A stretch of 60,219 bases of DNA from JAYTJL01 sp964400155 (lineage in GTDB: Bacteria > Patescibacteriota > Saccharimonadia > Saccharimonadales > UBA10212). A program made the translations under genes and the position numbers. Below, piece by piece: positions 16,325 to 25,474 of the stretch. The DNA is taken from positions 1-60,219 of the forward strand of contig CAYNSQ010000004.1 of the NCBI GenBank assembly GCA_964400155.1. The letters are read 5' to 3'. The notes beneath the pieces were generated by a model. That model was not told the origin of the DNA and did no database searches. It was given only the letters and a program-made list of their open reading frames with translations. How positions within the stretch are numbered: position 1 is the stretch's first letter; each line of letters opens with the position of its first letter.

Positions 16325-17392
16325 CTAAACGACAATCCCCCCACCTAGACATTCAGCATCGCTGTAAAAAACAGCTGATTGCCCCGGGGTAAGCGCCCTA
16401 ACATCTTCGGCTAACTCTGCAACCCACTCTTTATTTGGGTTCTGTGAAAGTCTATTCACAATAACCAGTTTTGCCCTGTGACGAGTCCGCACATAGACCT
16501 GCGATCTGAGATCTGAGATCTGCGATCTGTCATTAATCCAATGAACATCGGTTAGTTTGATGACATTTTTCCAAAGATTTTCATCTTGGATGTCGGTAGT
16601 GACATAGACTTCATTTTTAGCCATATCTTTACCGACTACGTAGTATGGCAAACCACCTCCAACCTCTAGACCATGTCTCTGACCAATGGTATAAAAAATT
16701 GCACCATCATGTTCACCAATATTCTGGTCATGCTGGTCGATTATTGCTCCAGGTTTACTTTTATAATACTGTTGCAGAAAATCTTTAATTCCAACCTTAC
16801 CAACAAAACATATCCCCATACTTTCTTTCTTTTCGGCGGTAACTAAATTGTTATCCAAGGCAATTTTTCTTACTTCCGGTTTGGTCAGCTCACCCAAAGG
16901 GAAAAGAGTCTTTGCCAAAGCCTCTTGAGTAATTCTATATAAAAAGTAAGTTTGATCTTTATTTTCATCTTTTGCACGTAGTAGATGGTAGTTTTTTGCT
17001 GGCGTGTGCATCACTCGGGCATAGTGACCTGTTGCAATAAAATCAGCACCGTCATCAAGACAGGTGTTAAGAAACAGTTTGAACTTAACTTCTTGGTTGC
17101 ACATTACATCCGGGTTGGGTGTGCGGCCGGCACGAAATTCTTCCAGCATATAGTCCACCACTTTGTGTTGATATTCTTTTTGAAAATCATACATTTTAAA
17201 GTCTATACCCAACTGCACAGCAACCCTCTTGGCATCTTGATAATCATCCATCCAAGGGCATGGCATACCGGGCAAATCTTTGCTCCAATTCTTCATGTAA
17301 ACACCTACTACACGGAAGCCCTGCTGCTTTAAAAGCAAGGCGGCAACTGAAGAATCAACTCCTCCGGACAAACCAACAAAAACAGTTTTCAT
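16325..17392 (-). CDS. mnmA: tRNA-specific 2-thiouridylase MnmA
   Basis: 355 residues, normal length. The PP-loop motif SGGVDSS (9-15) binds ATP. The catalytic cysteines are C98 in TPNPDVMCN and C195 in MGICFVGK. The conserved GHYAR (122-126) and the C-terminal beta-barrel (VYVRTRHR, then the PGQSAVFY element) are present. MnmA makes 2-thiouridine at position 34 of Lys, Glu and Gln tRNAs, with sulfur passed on from a cysteine desulfurase such as the one at 33317-34459. Odd point: residues about 288-297 are encoded by a four-unit heptamer array (16503-16530) and form a loop insertion (DRSQISDLRSQ) between the catalytic core and the barrel. Confidence 0.95.
   Translation of the reverse strand: MKTVFVGLSGGVDSSVAALLLKQQGFRVVGVYMKNWSKDLPGMPCPWMDDYQDAKRVAVQLGIDFKMYDFQKEYQHKVVDYMLEEFRAGRTPNPDVMCNQEVKFKLFLNTCLDDGADFIATGHYARVMHTPAKNYHLLRAKDENKDQTYFLYRITQEALAKTLFPLGELTKPEVRKIALDNNLVTAEKKESMGICFVGKVGIKDFLQQYYKSKPGAIIDQHDQNIGEHDGAIFYTIGQRHGLEVGGGLPYYVVGKDMAKNEVYVTTDIQDENLWKNVIKLTDVHWINDRSQISDLRSQVYVRTRHRAKLVIVNRLSQNPNKEWVAELAEDVRALTPGQSAVFYSDAECLGGGIVV
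16503..16530. repeat. heptanucleotide array inside mnmA, unit GATCTGA
   Basis: GATCTGA, GATCTGA, GATCTGC, GATCTGT on the plus strand, in frame with mnmA on the minus strand and encoding the Ser/Asp/Arg/Gln-rich loop. One of the few arrays that lies within a conserved gene. Confidence 0.85.
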
Positions 17393-17425
17393 CTGTTAAA
17401 GTTTACCACTTCAACCGACTAACAG

Positions 17426-18319
17426 CTAAACTGGAGATTTGCCGCGTCTCAGATTGTCTCGAATTTTTTGAATTTGGTGTTTTTTACCTAACCAAAAAGT
17501 AGACAGAACAACAGGGAATAACAGTAAAAGTATTGCCCAAAAAAAGACCGGTATTTGTGGTGTGCCAGCAGCTACAGTGTTACCGCCAGCAGCTGATTGC
17601 TGGATTGGCCCATTGGCAATGCCAACCACCTGTAAGAAGGCTGATTGACCAGTAGAATCAGTTGCTTTAATGATAATGTTATAAATTCCTGATTTATTGT
17701 ATGTGTGCTCAAGATCTAGGTTGCCCGGTTCTGACCTGCTTATCAGGTCTGTTTTGCTTTGATCGCCCCAATCTATACTTATGGCATAAGGGCCTTTGCC
17801 TCCACTTAGGGTAATTGGCCAAGTTAGAATAGCCCCAGGATCAGCACCTCTTTTGGCATATAAAGTAGTTAAGGACAGACGTGGTCCGCTTGAGGCAAAT
17901 CCGGTGCTAAAGGTCACACTGACCAAGTTTGAATCAGGACTTGCTTGATTTAGGGCATCATATTGTCTGGCTACTAAATCGTTCTTTCCGTCAAAAAGGT
18001 CAATCTGCATTGAATAACTACTTGCTTTACAAACAGCCGAACCAGCAAATACATTATTTTTGAACACTTCGACTAACAAATCAGTTTTACAAAGACCGCT
18101 GACATTTATTGGCAACGAGTTAAAATTTTGCCCATTGGTCGGTATGTTGATGGTAGGTGCCTGAGTTGGCGGATTGGCTGGAATAACTCCTTCTATCCCC
18201 ACTGAACCGTCTTGCGAAGCAGCATAAGCTACTGGCAATGAACAAATAACAATGAACAATGAACAAACACCAACCAATATGGCGCTTGTGGGTCGGATAA
18301 TGTTTTTATATCCCACCAT
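17426..18319 (-). CDS. exported PKD/Ig-like protein with C-terminal membrane anchor
   Basis: 297 residues. Signal peptide about 1-34 (ending VAYA-A). A first beta domain (about 50-115; INIPTNGQNFNSLPINVSG with a Cys pair) resembles bacterial Ig-like folds. A second (about 140-225) has PKD features: ISIDWGD, LEHTYNKSGIYNIIIKATDS. A transmembrane helix (about 253-273) and a basic tail close the chain, so the protein is a wall-facing membrane protein. Part of the signal peptide (CSLFIVICSL) is encoded by a heptamer array. It is last in the surface-protein block that runs from 25.5 kb down to here. Confidence 0.75.
   Translation of the reverse strand: MVGYKNIIRPTSAILVGVCSLFIVICSLPVAYAASQDGSVGIEGVIPANPPTQAPTINIPTNGQNFNSLPINVSGLCKTDLLVEVFKNNVFAGSAVCKASSYSMQIDLFDGKNDLVARQYDALNQASPDSNLVSVTFSTGFASSGPRLSLTTLYAKRGADPGAILTWPITLSGGKGPYAISIDWGDQSKTDLISRSEPGNLDLEHTYNKSGIYNIIIKATDSTGQSAFLQVVGIANGPIQQSAAGGNTVAAGTPQIPVFFWAILLLLFPVVLSTFWLGKKHQIQKIRDNLRRGKSPV
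18237..18264. repeat. heptanucleotide array in the signal-peptide region, unit AATGAAC
   Basis: AATGAAC, AAATAAC, AATGAAC, AATGAAC on the plus strand; a degenerate AAACACC follows. It codes for the hydrophobic core of the signal peptide of the PKD-like protein on the other strand. Confidence 0.8.
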
Positions 18320-18339
18320 TTACTAATACCTAAACTTTA

Positions 18340-19419
18340 TTAATATCCTCTATGTGAGTCGCGCTGGTGGGTGCCCTTCTTGTAACGACGTCGAGCATAT
18401 AGTACAGCTACAACGAGTATTCCGACTATGACTAGAATAGCAATGAATAACCAAGCTGGTAAGTACCAAAAACTCTTGCTAAGAACTAGAACATCAGATC
18501 CCTGACCGTAAGATACGTTAGCCGTAACAGTATATCTACCCGGTTTATCTACATTTTTAATTTCATTTATAAAGGTTCTTTTGCTATTAGGTAGTACGTT
18601 TGATTTAACTTTTTGACCATTAAGTTGGTAGCTATATACGCGTCCACCAAAAGTACGACTTACTTCTACGGTTCCGTACGGTTTGGTAAAGCCATTACCA
18701 AGATTGTTAACTTCTACACCAACTCTATTAGGTTGTGAGAAGAAAAGAGTGCTTTCTCGAGGTGCATTTTTTGGACCGTTGTAAACTTTTATACCAGTTA
18801 GCTGAACTTGTTCCTTAATTTGACCAGGTACGGTTACTAACACGATTGTACCTACGCTAGCTGACAAAGAAACTTCACCGGGAGCAGGAGCCGACCCAGG
18901 CACTGCCGGAGAGGCTTTATAGCGAATAACCCCATAATAGGCGCCCGCAGGGGTGTCTTTAGGTACTTGAATGGTTACAGTAACCTTTTTTTGTTCTCCA
19001 ATAGCGAGAGGAACATTATCAAGTCCTACAATAAACTTGCGAATACTATTAGGAGATGGTTCTTCGGTGTCTGAAATAAGTTGCGGGTTGCCGGTTGAGT
19101 TGTCTGACTCAAAGTCATTTATTGTTGCAATGGCATTGAGCGGGTTAACAGTAATGTTCTTTAGTGTAATGTCTACTTTGTCAGCTTGACCTGGTTTTAG
19201 CGTGAATTCAGATAAAGTTGGAGAGATTGAAAGTCCACTGCCAGTAGGAGTCTGTGCCGTAGCAACAGCAGTTAAAAGGATTGGCAAAGATATTGCCACC
19301 AGTACTAACCGTCGGTATTTAGAAATAAATTGCCCCATATATAATGTGTTCTCAAGTAGTATACCAAACATACCTGCTTGCAATAAACCCTGCTTTTGCT
19401 TATTCCTTTTCATAATCAT
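18340..19419 (-). CDS. DUF916-like (WxL-interacting-type) surface protein
   Basis: 359 residues. After a basic head and signal/anchor helix (about 38-56) comes SISPTLSEFTLKPGQADKVDITLKN and, about 80 residues later, IGEQKKVTVTIQVPKDTPAGAYYGVIRY. This two-strand layout is the DUF916 (WxLIP) pattern. A second beta domain (about 215-305) and a C-terminal helix (about 321-343) with basic tail follow. In Gram-positive bacteria WxLIP proteins hold WxL proteins at the wall and can bind host matrix. Here it stands next to the five beta-rich exported proteins that may be its partners (inference). Its ATG overlaps the stop of the gene before it by one base (TAATG). Confidence 0.75.
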   Translation of the reverse strand: MIMKRNKQKQGLLQAGMFGILLENTLYMGQFISKYRRLVLVAISLPILLTAVATAQTPTGSGLSISPTLSEFTLKPGQADKVDITLKNITVNPLNAIATINDFESDNSTGNPQLISDTEEPSPNSIRKFIVGLDNVPLAIGEQKKVTVTIQVPKDTPAGAYYGVIRYKASPAVPGSAPAPGEVSLSASVGTIVLVTVPGQIKEQVQLTGIKVYNGPKNAPRESTLFFSQPNRVGVEVNNLGNGFTKPYGTVEVSRTFGGRVYSYQLNGQKVKSNVLPNSKRTFINEIKNVDKPGRYTVTANVSYGQGSDVLVLSKSFWYLPAWLFIAILVIVGILVVAVLYARRRYKKGTHQRDSHRGY

Positions 19420-20483
19420 TAAAATGAGGCAGTCGCTAAATAAGTAATAGTAGTTGAATAGACACCTGCAGGCTGTGGTCCAGCAGCATTTATGAGATAG
19501 CTGACTGTCATTCGAGTGTAATCTGATGACAAGCTAGAACTGGCAATAGAGTCGCCGTTATTATATGTATAGAAGTTTGGAAAATTATAATTAATCATTG
19601 GTAGTCCCGTGCCCACACCAAATGGTTCCTGGCCAATCGGTGGAGAAGAATTGGCTCTTAAATTAAAACCAAACTGTGAAGAACCAACTAGGCTAGGCTG
19701 GGGTATGCTAAGTTCTGGAATTATATTGTTACCCGATGTCATAGTGTTACCAAGCGCATAGACAACGTAGCCACTCGCATCATTTGTAGCAGCTGAAAAT
19801 TGAGAAGTAGCAGCATTGGCAGTTGTTTTGGATATAATTCCAAGATCTATACTATCTCCTAGCGTTGAAGTGCAGTCCAATGCGACTGTTACGCCTACAC
19901 AAAAGTTAAGAAATGGTGGAATATAAGCTGAAATATCGAGCAACGGATTTATGGCGTAAGCAACTGCCCCTTCGTCAATTCGCGCACCACTACCGTCTAT
20001 GGAAGAGTGGGTACTTATCTGAATAAACTCTGAATGAGGGGCATTAGTAGGATTCACTACGTTATCAAACACGTAACTGCTAGGTACCGTCGCCGCAATG
20101 GCAGAAGGTCGTGTTAGTACAATCATATTTGGTGTTGAATTAATAGTGTCAATACTAAAGCCAGTGTTGCCACTCTGGGAAGACAAAACTGCTCCACTTA
20201 GATCCAAGCCAGTTGGAGGGTCGCAGGGCTGGTCAAAAACCGGTGTATTTTCACAGTACAAAAATGTTATAGAACCAACCGCAGCAACACTACTATATGT
20301 AAAGTTAAATACATGGGTTGTATTGGCACCCGGCGCTCCTGAACCAACGCTAATATTACGTAAGGTGAGCTCAGCAGCACCTACGTTGTTTAAAAGTGTA
20401 AATATTACAATTACCAAAACCGAGATGCTGCCTACAAAGATTGTTCGAAGTGGTATTTTTCTACCCACTACTCTACTGCTCAC
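19419..20483 (-). CDS. exported beta-rich surface protein (family A, divergent member)
   Basis: 354 residues. Signal peptide about 1-36 (ends VGAA). It starts the mature chain with LTLRNISVGSGAPG and has the family core LNFCVGVTVALDCTSTLGDSIDLGII. It ends YSTTITYLATASF, a C-terminal strand like those of the neighbours and similar in shape to the last strand of WxL domains. It is more divergent than the three paralogues upstream. It lies six bases after the 20490-21809 gene and one base before the DUF916-like gene, so all are likely on one transcript. Function unknown; likely surface-exposed. Confidence 0.7.
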   Translation of the reverse strand: MSSRVVGRKIPLRTIFVGSISVLVIVIFTLLNNVGAAELTLRNISVGSGAPGANTTHVFNFTYSSVAAVGSITFLYCENTPVFDQPCDPPTGLDLSGAVLSSQSGNTGFSIDTINSTPNMIVLTRPSAIAATVPSSYVFDNVVNPTNAPHSEFIQISTHSSIDGSGARIDEGAVAYAINPLLDISAYIPPFLNFCVGVTVALDCTSTLGDSIDLGIISKTTANAATSQFSAATNDASGYVVYALGNTMTSGNNIIPELSIPQPSLVGSSQFGFNLRANSSPPIGQEPFGVGTGLPMINYNFPNFYTYNNGDSIASSSLSSDYTRMTVSYLINAAGPQPAGVYSTTITYLATASF

Positions 20484-20489
20484 AATTAA

Positions 20490-21809
20490 CTAATAAGTTG
20501 TTACAGCTACAAAATCAGTCTGTACGGTATAACTACCAAAAGGTGTAATTAGTGCTGATGTAGCAGCAAATTTAAGAAGTAATGCTTCATCGTCTACATA
20601 AGTTGTAGAAGCAGCGATTTGGTCAAAAGCTCCGGTTTCGTCCCAAGCATAACCGCTTGTAGTTGTACCCGAAACAACCCCAGTGTCGGAAAAATTGGTC
20701 ACATTACTAGCTGTGCCATCACCATCATAGGCCGCATCTCTAACAAGATTGTAGTTAGTTGAGCTGAAAACACATGAATAGCTTGTAGTACTATCACAAC
20801 TTACTCCTGCAATTGTCATTCCAAACTCTTCTGTGCCATTTACAATTGTCCCCTGAGTAGTTCCTTTTGCATTAATGCAGCCATCGGTTGAGACTGTACC
20901 AGCATTACAGTTTGCACCTGATATACGAAGCGTTCCGAGGTGATTAGTGCCAGTGACAGCCTGTATAGCATCGTATGATACAGTGGTGCCGTTAGTTGAG
21001 TTGGTGCGTAGCATAACTAGCCCATTTAAATCATCACCACCATCAACAGCATCTACCGGTGACACATTTACACCGCTGGTAGACAATACTCCAATATTTA
21101 CGCCTGTTCCAGAAACACCGGCACATGAGGTTGGTAGAGTAGATGTAGTCTCAGCGTCGTTTACTGTTGTAGAACCAACACAGAAGTTAAGCACTTCTGC
21201 AACGGCTGCAGAAGTAGTAAGGGTCTGAACAACTGCTGCTGCAGTAACACCATAATCAACAAAACCTGCCCCTGCTGTATAGTTATTTGCATTGTAAAGA
21301 CTGACCCTAGCAAAGAACGTACTGTTGACACCAGAAGGATTTGTTATGGTGTCAAATCGTATAGATCGAGAGGTGGTAGTCTGTGCGGTCGCATCAGTTC
21401 TGTTTGCACATATAATACTGGCACTAGGTGTACAATCATTAGCTCCGGTATTGTCTATAGCGAAGTTGGTCGCTCCTTGCCAACCTGATTGTGTGCCGAA
21501 TGTAACACTACTAAAACTAAGCCCTGCTGGAGCAGAGCAGTTTCCTACGGCAGTAGTACAAGCCTGTACTTTTATTCCCTCAATATCGCTGGTGGATGAA
21601 ACAGTAAAGGTAAAAGTATACTGAACCCCAGTCTTACTTGGGACACCCGATGACAACGCTAATGAGCGGGCCGTAATCTGACCTGCTGCTGAAGCTTGCT
21701 TAATAATTAACACCGGTAAGACAAGAGAGATTACCAGAAGTGCTATGGTGAAGAAAAGCCCAATGTCTTGTACTTTGGCTTTCATGATATTTAGTTTATG
21801 CTTTATCAT
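20490..21809 (-). CDS. exported beta-rich surface protein, paralogue 1
   Basis: About 439 residues from the ATG at 21809. The longer frame from 21878 would overlap the previous gene by 50 bases. Signal peptide ends at QASA. The mature part has RSLALSSGVPSKTGVQYTF, paired cysteines (ACTTAVGNC), the core EVLNFCVGST, then VMLRTNSTNGTTVSYDA and GTNHLGTLRISGANC, and the end FGSYTVQTDFVAVTTY. These blocks recur almost unchanged in the next two genes. Role probably in surface contact; no enzyme motif is visible. Confidence 0.75.
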   Translation of the reverse strand: MIKHKLNIMKAKVQDIGLFFTIALLVISLVLPVLIIKQASAAGQITARSLALSSGVPSKTGVQYTFTFTVSSTSDIEGIKVQACTTAVGNCSAPAGLSFSSVTFGTQSGWQGATNFAIDNTGANDCTPSASIICANRTDATAQTTTSRSIRFDTITNPSGVNSTFFARVSLYNANNYTAGAGFVDYGVTAAAVVQTLTTSAAVAEVLNFCVGSTTVNDAETTSTLPTSCAGVSGTGVNIGVLSTSGVNVSPVDAVDGGDDLNGLVMLRTNSTNGTTVSYDAIQAVTGTNHLGTLRISGANCNAGTVSTDGCINAKGTTQGTIVNGTEEFGMTIAGVSCDSTTSYSCVFSSTNYNLVRDAAYDGDGTASNVTNFSDTGVVSGTTTSGYAWDETGAFDQIAASTTYVDDEALLLKFAATSALITPFGSYTVQTDFVAVTTY

Positions 21810-21828
21810 TATTTTTTTCCATATATCC

Positions 21829-23178
21829 TTAGTAGACAGGTACCGCCACAAAATCCGCTTGAACCGAGTAGCTACCAAAAGGAGCTACCAAGGCTATGCC
21901 GGCTGCAAATTTAAGTATTAGTGCCTCATCTTCAACAAAGCCATTAGGGTTGGAAGATGCGGCTATAGGTTGAGCAGTTCCGGTTTCGTCCCAAGCATAT
22001 CCGTTAGTAGTCGTTCCGCTTGTTGTGTCTGTGTCGCTGAAGTTGCTAGCAGCATTTGTGCCATCGCCATCGTAAGATGCATTCCGGACAAGGTTGTAGT
22101 TTCCACTAGAAAATGTACAGGTGTAGTTAGTGCCACCATTACTTCCACAGTTGGTTGCCGCTACGGTCATGCCAAATTTCTCAGAACCTGCAGTAAAAGT
22201 GGCCTGAGTTGTTCCTTGAGCGTTAATACAACCGTCAGTGTTAACTGTACCTGCATTACATGAAGCACCAGAGATACGAAGCGTACCTAAGTGATTTGTA
22301 CCGCTACCTGCTTGTACGGCGTCGTAATACACAGTCACGCCGTTACTGGCGTTAGTACGTACCATTGCTACCCCGTTGTTCAAGTCACCACCGTTGGTAG
22401 AAGTTACTGGTGATATGTTTACTCGGCTAGAATCAAGTACACCCAAGTTTAGTGACGTGCCAGATACTGTAGTACAGTCGCCAGCAACACTAGTAGTGGC
22501 GTCATTGACTGCGGTTGAGCCAACGCAAAAGTTAAGAACTTCTGCAACACGCGCACTAACTGTAAGGGTTTGAACAATGGCGCTGGCAACTGTTCCAGTA
22601 TCTGTACTGGTTGTCCAGCCAGTGTCGGAGTAAAGTGTAATCCTTACAAAGAAAGCAGTGTTAACTGTAGATGGGTTGGTTTGAGTGTTCCAGGCAACTG
22701 TCTTTGCAGCTGCAGACTCAGCTGCAGCCTGAGTTCGAGTAATACAAAGAACATTGTTGGCAGCAGTACAGCTACCGCTACCACCGGTGCGTGTAAATGA
22801 AGTGGTGTTGGTCCACGAACCTCCAAGTGTACCCTGTTGGGTACCCTGATTTATATTCATGCCGGTTGGCGCGGTGCATGTACCAACCACAGTTGTACAG
22901 GCTTCAAATTTAATTGATTGGATAGCCGAGGCCGAAGACACATAGGTAAATCCGTAGGTATAAATGACATTGGTTGCACTAGCTACAGCTGATGATAAGG
23001 TAAGCGACCTGGATGTTAACTGAGCGGCTTGGGTTTGGGTCATTGTCAGAAGCGGTAAAAGAGAAGAAATGGCTAAAATCAGAACAATAAATGGTATTGA
23101 GACACCTTTGAAAAACCTCCCTACTGCACGGGGGTAATCTACGCACCGCCTGACTCCCTGTTTGAGTTTTAATCCCAT
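21829..23178 (-). CDS. exported beta-rich surface protein, paralogue 2
   Basis: 449 residues. Signal peptide about 1-51 (ends QTQAA). The same block order as its neighbours: RSLTLSSAVASATNVIYTY, ACTTVVGTC, EVLNFCVGSTAVNDA, VRTNASNGVTVYYDAVQ, GTNHLGTLRISGASCN, and the end FGSYSVQADFVAVPVY. The middle region (about 115-150) differs most from the paralogues. An extended -10 (23204-23196) upstream suggests its own promoter. Confidence 0.75.
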   Translation of the reverse strand: MGLKLKQGVRRCVDYPRAVGRFFKGVSIPFIVLILAISSLLPLLTMTQTQAAQLTSRSLTLSSAVASATNVIYTYGFTYVSSASAIQSIKFEACTTVVGTCTAPTGMNINQGTQQGTLGGSWTNTTSFTRTGGSGSCTAANNVLCITRTQAAAESAAAKTVAWNTQTNPSTVNTAFFVRITLYSDTGWTTSTDTGTVASAIVQTLTVSARVAEVLNFCVGSTAVNDATTSVAGDCTTVSGTSLNLGVLDSSRVNISPVTSTNGGDLNNGVAMVRTNASNGVTVYYDAVQAGSGTNHLGTLRISGASCNAGTVNTDGCINAQGTTQATFTAGSEKFGMTVAATNCGSNGGTNYTCTFSSGNYNLVRNASYDGDGTNAASNFSDTDTTSGTTTNGYAWDETGTAQPIAASSNPNGFVEDEALILKFAAGIALVAPFGSYSVQADFVAVPVY

Positions 23179-23195
23179 AGCGCTTGTTGCTACTA

Positions 23196-23204
23196 GTTAT
23201 AGCA
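23196..23204 (-). promoter_or_regulatory. extended -10 promoter before paralogue 2
   Basis: Minus-strand TGCTATAAC, 18 bases upstream of the ATG at 23178. Matches the TGCTATAAn pattern seen before several genes here. Confidence 0.5.
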
Positions 23205-23277
23205 CGAGCGCTTTACAGATTGCAATAAGAAGTTATAAAAACTGTGGATACATACCTATTAAATCGTCAGTAACGGT

Positions 23278-24606
23278 TTAATAAGTGGTTACCGCAATAA
23301 AATCAATCGGCACATTGTATGTTCCAAAAGGCGTAATTAACGCTGATGTGGCTGCTAGTTTTAACAACAGAGCTTCGTCATCAACGTAAGTTGTTGAAGC
23401 GGCAACCTGGGTAATAGCCCCTGAATCATCCCAGGCATATTGGTTGGTCGTAGTACCAGCAATTGCATTAGTGTCATTGAAGTTAGTCGCGTTGTTTGTT
23501 CCGTCTCCATCATAATTTGCATCTCTGACTAGATTGTAGTTACCGGCACCAAAACTACAGGTATAACTTGTCGTACTTTCACAGTTAACACCAGCTATAG
23601 TCATACCAAAAAGTTCATTCCCATTAGTAATGTTTGATGGTGCCGGGTTGTTGTCGATACAGCCGTCGGTTGTAATACCGTTAGGTGATGCAGCACCATT
23701 ACAGTTGGCACCTGAAATACGTAAAGTACCTAAATGATTAGTGCCTGTCAGTGCCTGAACTGCGTTATACGATACAGTTGTACCATTGGTGGAGTTAGTA
23801 CGCAGCATTACAATGCCGTTAAGATCATTCCCCCCATTTGTCGTTGTTACAGGAGAAACATTCACTTGTGATGTTGATAAAACCCCAATATTAACAGACG
23901 TTCCCGTTACTGCCGAGCAGTCGGCAGGTATAAGGCTGGTAGCTGAACCGGCATTAGCAGCAGTACTACCAACACAGAAATTAAGAACTTCAGCTACTGC
24001 TGCTGTGGCATTGAGCGTTTGCACAACTGCCGAAGCTGTAACTCCGTAGTCTTGTATATTTGCGCCACCAGTATATGCATTATCTGCAAATGTAGTAATT
24101 CTTACAAAAAATGACACATTTACACTTGAGGGGTTAGTTATACCACCAAAAGTAATACTCCTAGATGTTGCAGTCTGGTTGGTTGCGTCTGTTCTGTTGG
24201 AACATAGGACATTTGCTGCCGGCGTGCAGGTGTTTGCACCAGTATTGTCGACTGCAAAATTTGTTGCACCCTGCCAGCCTGTCTGTGACGTATATGTGGC
24301 ACCACTAAAATCTAATCCCGCAGGAGCAGTGCAAGCATTTACTGCCGTGGTGCAGGCTTCAAATTTAAGGCTTTGCACGGTGCTTGTAGCAACTACTGTA
24401 AAAGTAAAGGTATAGCCAACACCGGTGTCACTGGGTATGCCAGAATCTAAAGACAAAGACCTCAGTGCAATTTGCCCTGCTCCGGCTGCCATTTTATTTG
24501 CAAGCACAGGCACCAAAACTATAGCAACAATCACAATATAAAGGCCACCTCGAAGAACATGCCTTTTAGCACGTTTAGCAAATGGCAAGCGTCTGTTTTT
24601 TTTCAT
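23278..24606 (-). CDS. exported beta-rich surface protein, paralogue 3
   Basis: 442 residues. Basic head and signal peptide about 1-42 (ends MAAGA). Very similar to paralogue 1: RSLSLDSGIPSDTGVGYTF, ACTTAVNAC, EVLNFCVGSTAANAG, VMLRTNSTNGTTVSYNAVQ, GTNHLGTLRISGANCNG, and the end FGTYNVPIDFIAVTTY. It carries a short insertion (GAASPNGITTDGC) after the GANCN block. Extended -10 at 24661-24653. Confidence 0.75.
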   Translation of the reverse strand: MKKNRRLPFAKRAKRHVLRGGLYIVIVAIVLVPVLANKMAAGAGQIALRSLSLDSGIPSDTGVGYTFTFTVVATSTVQSLKFEACTTAVNACTAPAGLDFSGATYTSQTGWQGATNFAVDNTGANTCTPAANVLCSNRTDATNQTATSRSITFGGITNPSSVNVSFFVRITTFADNAYTGGANIQDYGVTASAVVQTLNATAAVAEVLNFCVGSTAANAGSATSLIPADCSAVTGTSVNIGVLSTSQVNVSPVTTTNGGNDLNGIVMLRTNSTNGTTVSYNAVQALTGTNHLGTLRISGANCNGAASPNGITTDGCIDNNPAPSNITNGNELFGMTIAGVNCESTTSYTCSFGAGNYNLVRDANYDGDGTNNATNFNDTNAIAGTTTNQYAWDDSGAITQVAASTTYVDDEALLLKLAATSALITPFGTYNVPIDFIAVTTY

Positions 24607-24652
24607 CTGTTAGGTGGTTTACCTTGCTGTTTGTTTTCGCTAACCTGTTAAT

Positions 24653-24661
24653 TTTATAGCA
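24653..24661 (-). promoter_or_regulatory. extended -10 promoter before paralogue 3
   Basis: Minus-strand TGCTATAAA, 47 bases upstream of the ATG. The leader that follows contains the inverted arms GTTAG and CTAAC. Confidence 0.45.
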
Positions 24662-24724
24662 CAACAGGTATGCAAACACAAGCACAATTACAATAGTTTT
24701 ATAAATTGGATCATTCTAGTTGGT

Positions 24725-25465
24725 TCAATAGGATGCAACGACCACTAGATCATGAATCATAGTATAATCACCAGCCGGTGTATCTATTTCGGTGTTGGCA
24801 ATATAACTGATTGTATAGGTAGTCAGCCCCCAGCCACTGCTGCCGGTTTGAGCAATTATATCTCCCATAACATACTTAAATTGGTTGGCAATATCATAAC
24901 CGCTGGCAGCCTGACCAGCAGCAAAACTGCTGTCTGGAAAAGGCACCGGATCTGCTCCAAAAGTAGTCGGTGAAGTGTTGGCTTTTAAATTTATTCCGAA
25001 TTGTTCGACTCCAGTTGTGGGTACGGACTGAGTTACCATACCAGCTAGAGTGTGTGTAACCATTCCGCTAGTCAGCTTTGGCGGTTGACTCATAGTCTGG
25101 ATTGTGTAGCCACTATCCAGGTAGGTTCTAACATGAAAATTAGCCGACCCAGTCTTAGTGCTAGCCACGTCTAAGTAGCCCAAGTCAACCGATGAGGTAT
25201 CAATCCCCATTTCCAAAAAGGGCTCATTTGGAGTTAGAAAACCACTGTAGGCTGCGTAATTTGTACTTGATACCCTATCAACGCCTAGAGCCCCTGTGGA
25301 AGTTTGAGCTTTGTAGTTAGTAGATGCCGAGTCCAAATCACCCCCAGTACCAAAAAAGGTTTCATTCGACTGATAATTGGGCGAATTATACTGAGCCGAA
25401 GCCACAGCCGGTAACAACAGCATAGTCATACCAATTACAGAACCAATTAAACGTAAGCTTTTCAC
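24725..25465 (-). CDS. exported beta-rich surface protein, short divergent member
   Basis: 246 residues. A clear signal peptide 1-24 (VASA-QY). The first mature part (SNETFFGTGGDLDSASTNYKA to AAYSGFLTPNEP) resembles repeats of exported CPR proteins with STNY-type motifs. The second half keeps the family layout: VDLGYLDVASTKTGSANFHVRTY, FGINLKANTSPTTFG, and the end AGDYTMIHDLVVVASY. It shares the FGxNLRANSSP/FGINLKANTSP block with the 354-residue protein. Eight bases behind the 25475 gene, so probably coexpressed. Confidence 0.7.
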   Translation of the reverse strand: MKSLRLIGSVIGMTMLLLPAVASAQYNSPNYQSNETFFGTGGDLDSASTNYKAQTSTGALGVDRVSSTNYAAYSGFLTPNEPFLEMGIDTSSVDLGYLDVASTKTGSANFHVRTYLDSGYTIQTMSQPPKLTSGMVTHTLAGMVTQSVPTTGVEQFGINLKANTSPTTFGADPVPFPDSSFAAGQAASGYDIANQFKYVMGDIIAQTGSSGWGLTTYTISYIANTEIDTPAGDYTMIHDLVVVASY

Positions 25466-25474
25466 TGTTTAGTA

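Noticed and set aside
20490..24606. CRISPR array or large tandem DNA repeat
   Set aside because: The recurring blocks are coding segments of paralogues about 1.4 kb apart, with no short repeats and unique spacers of equal length.
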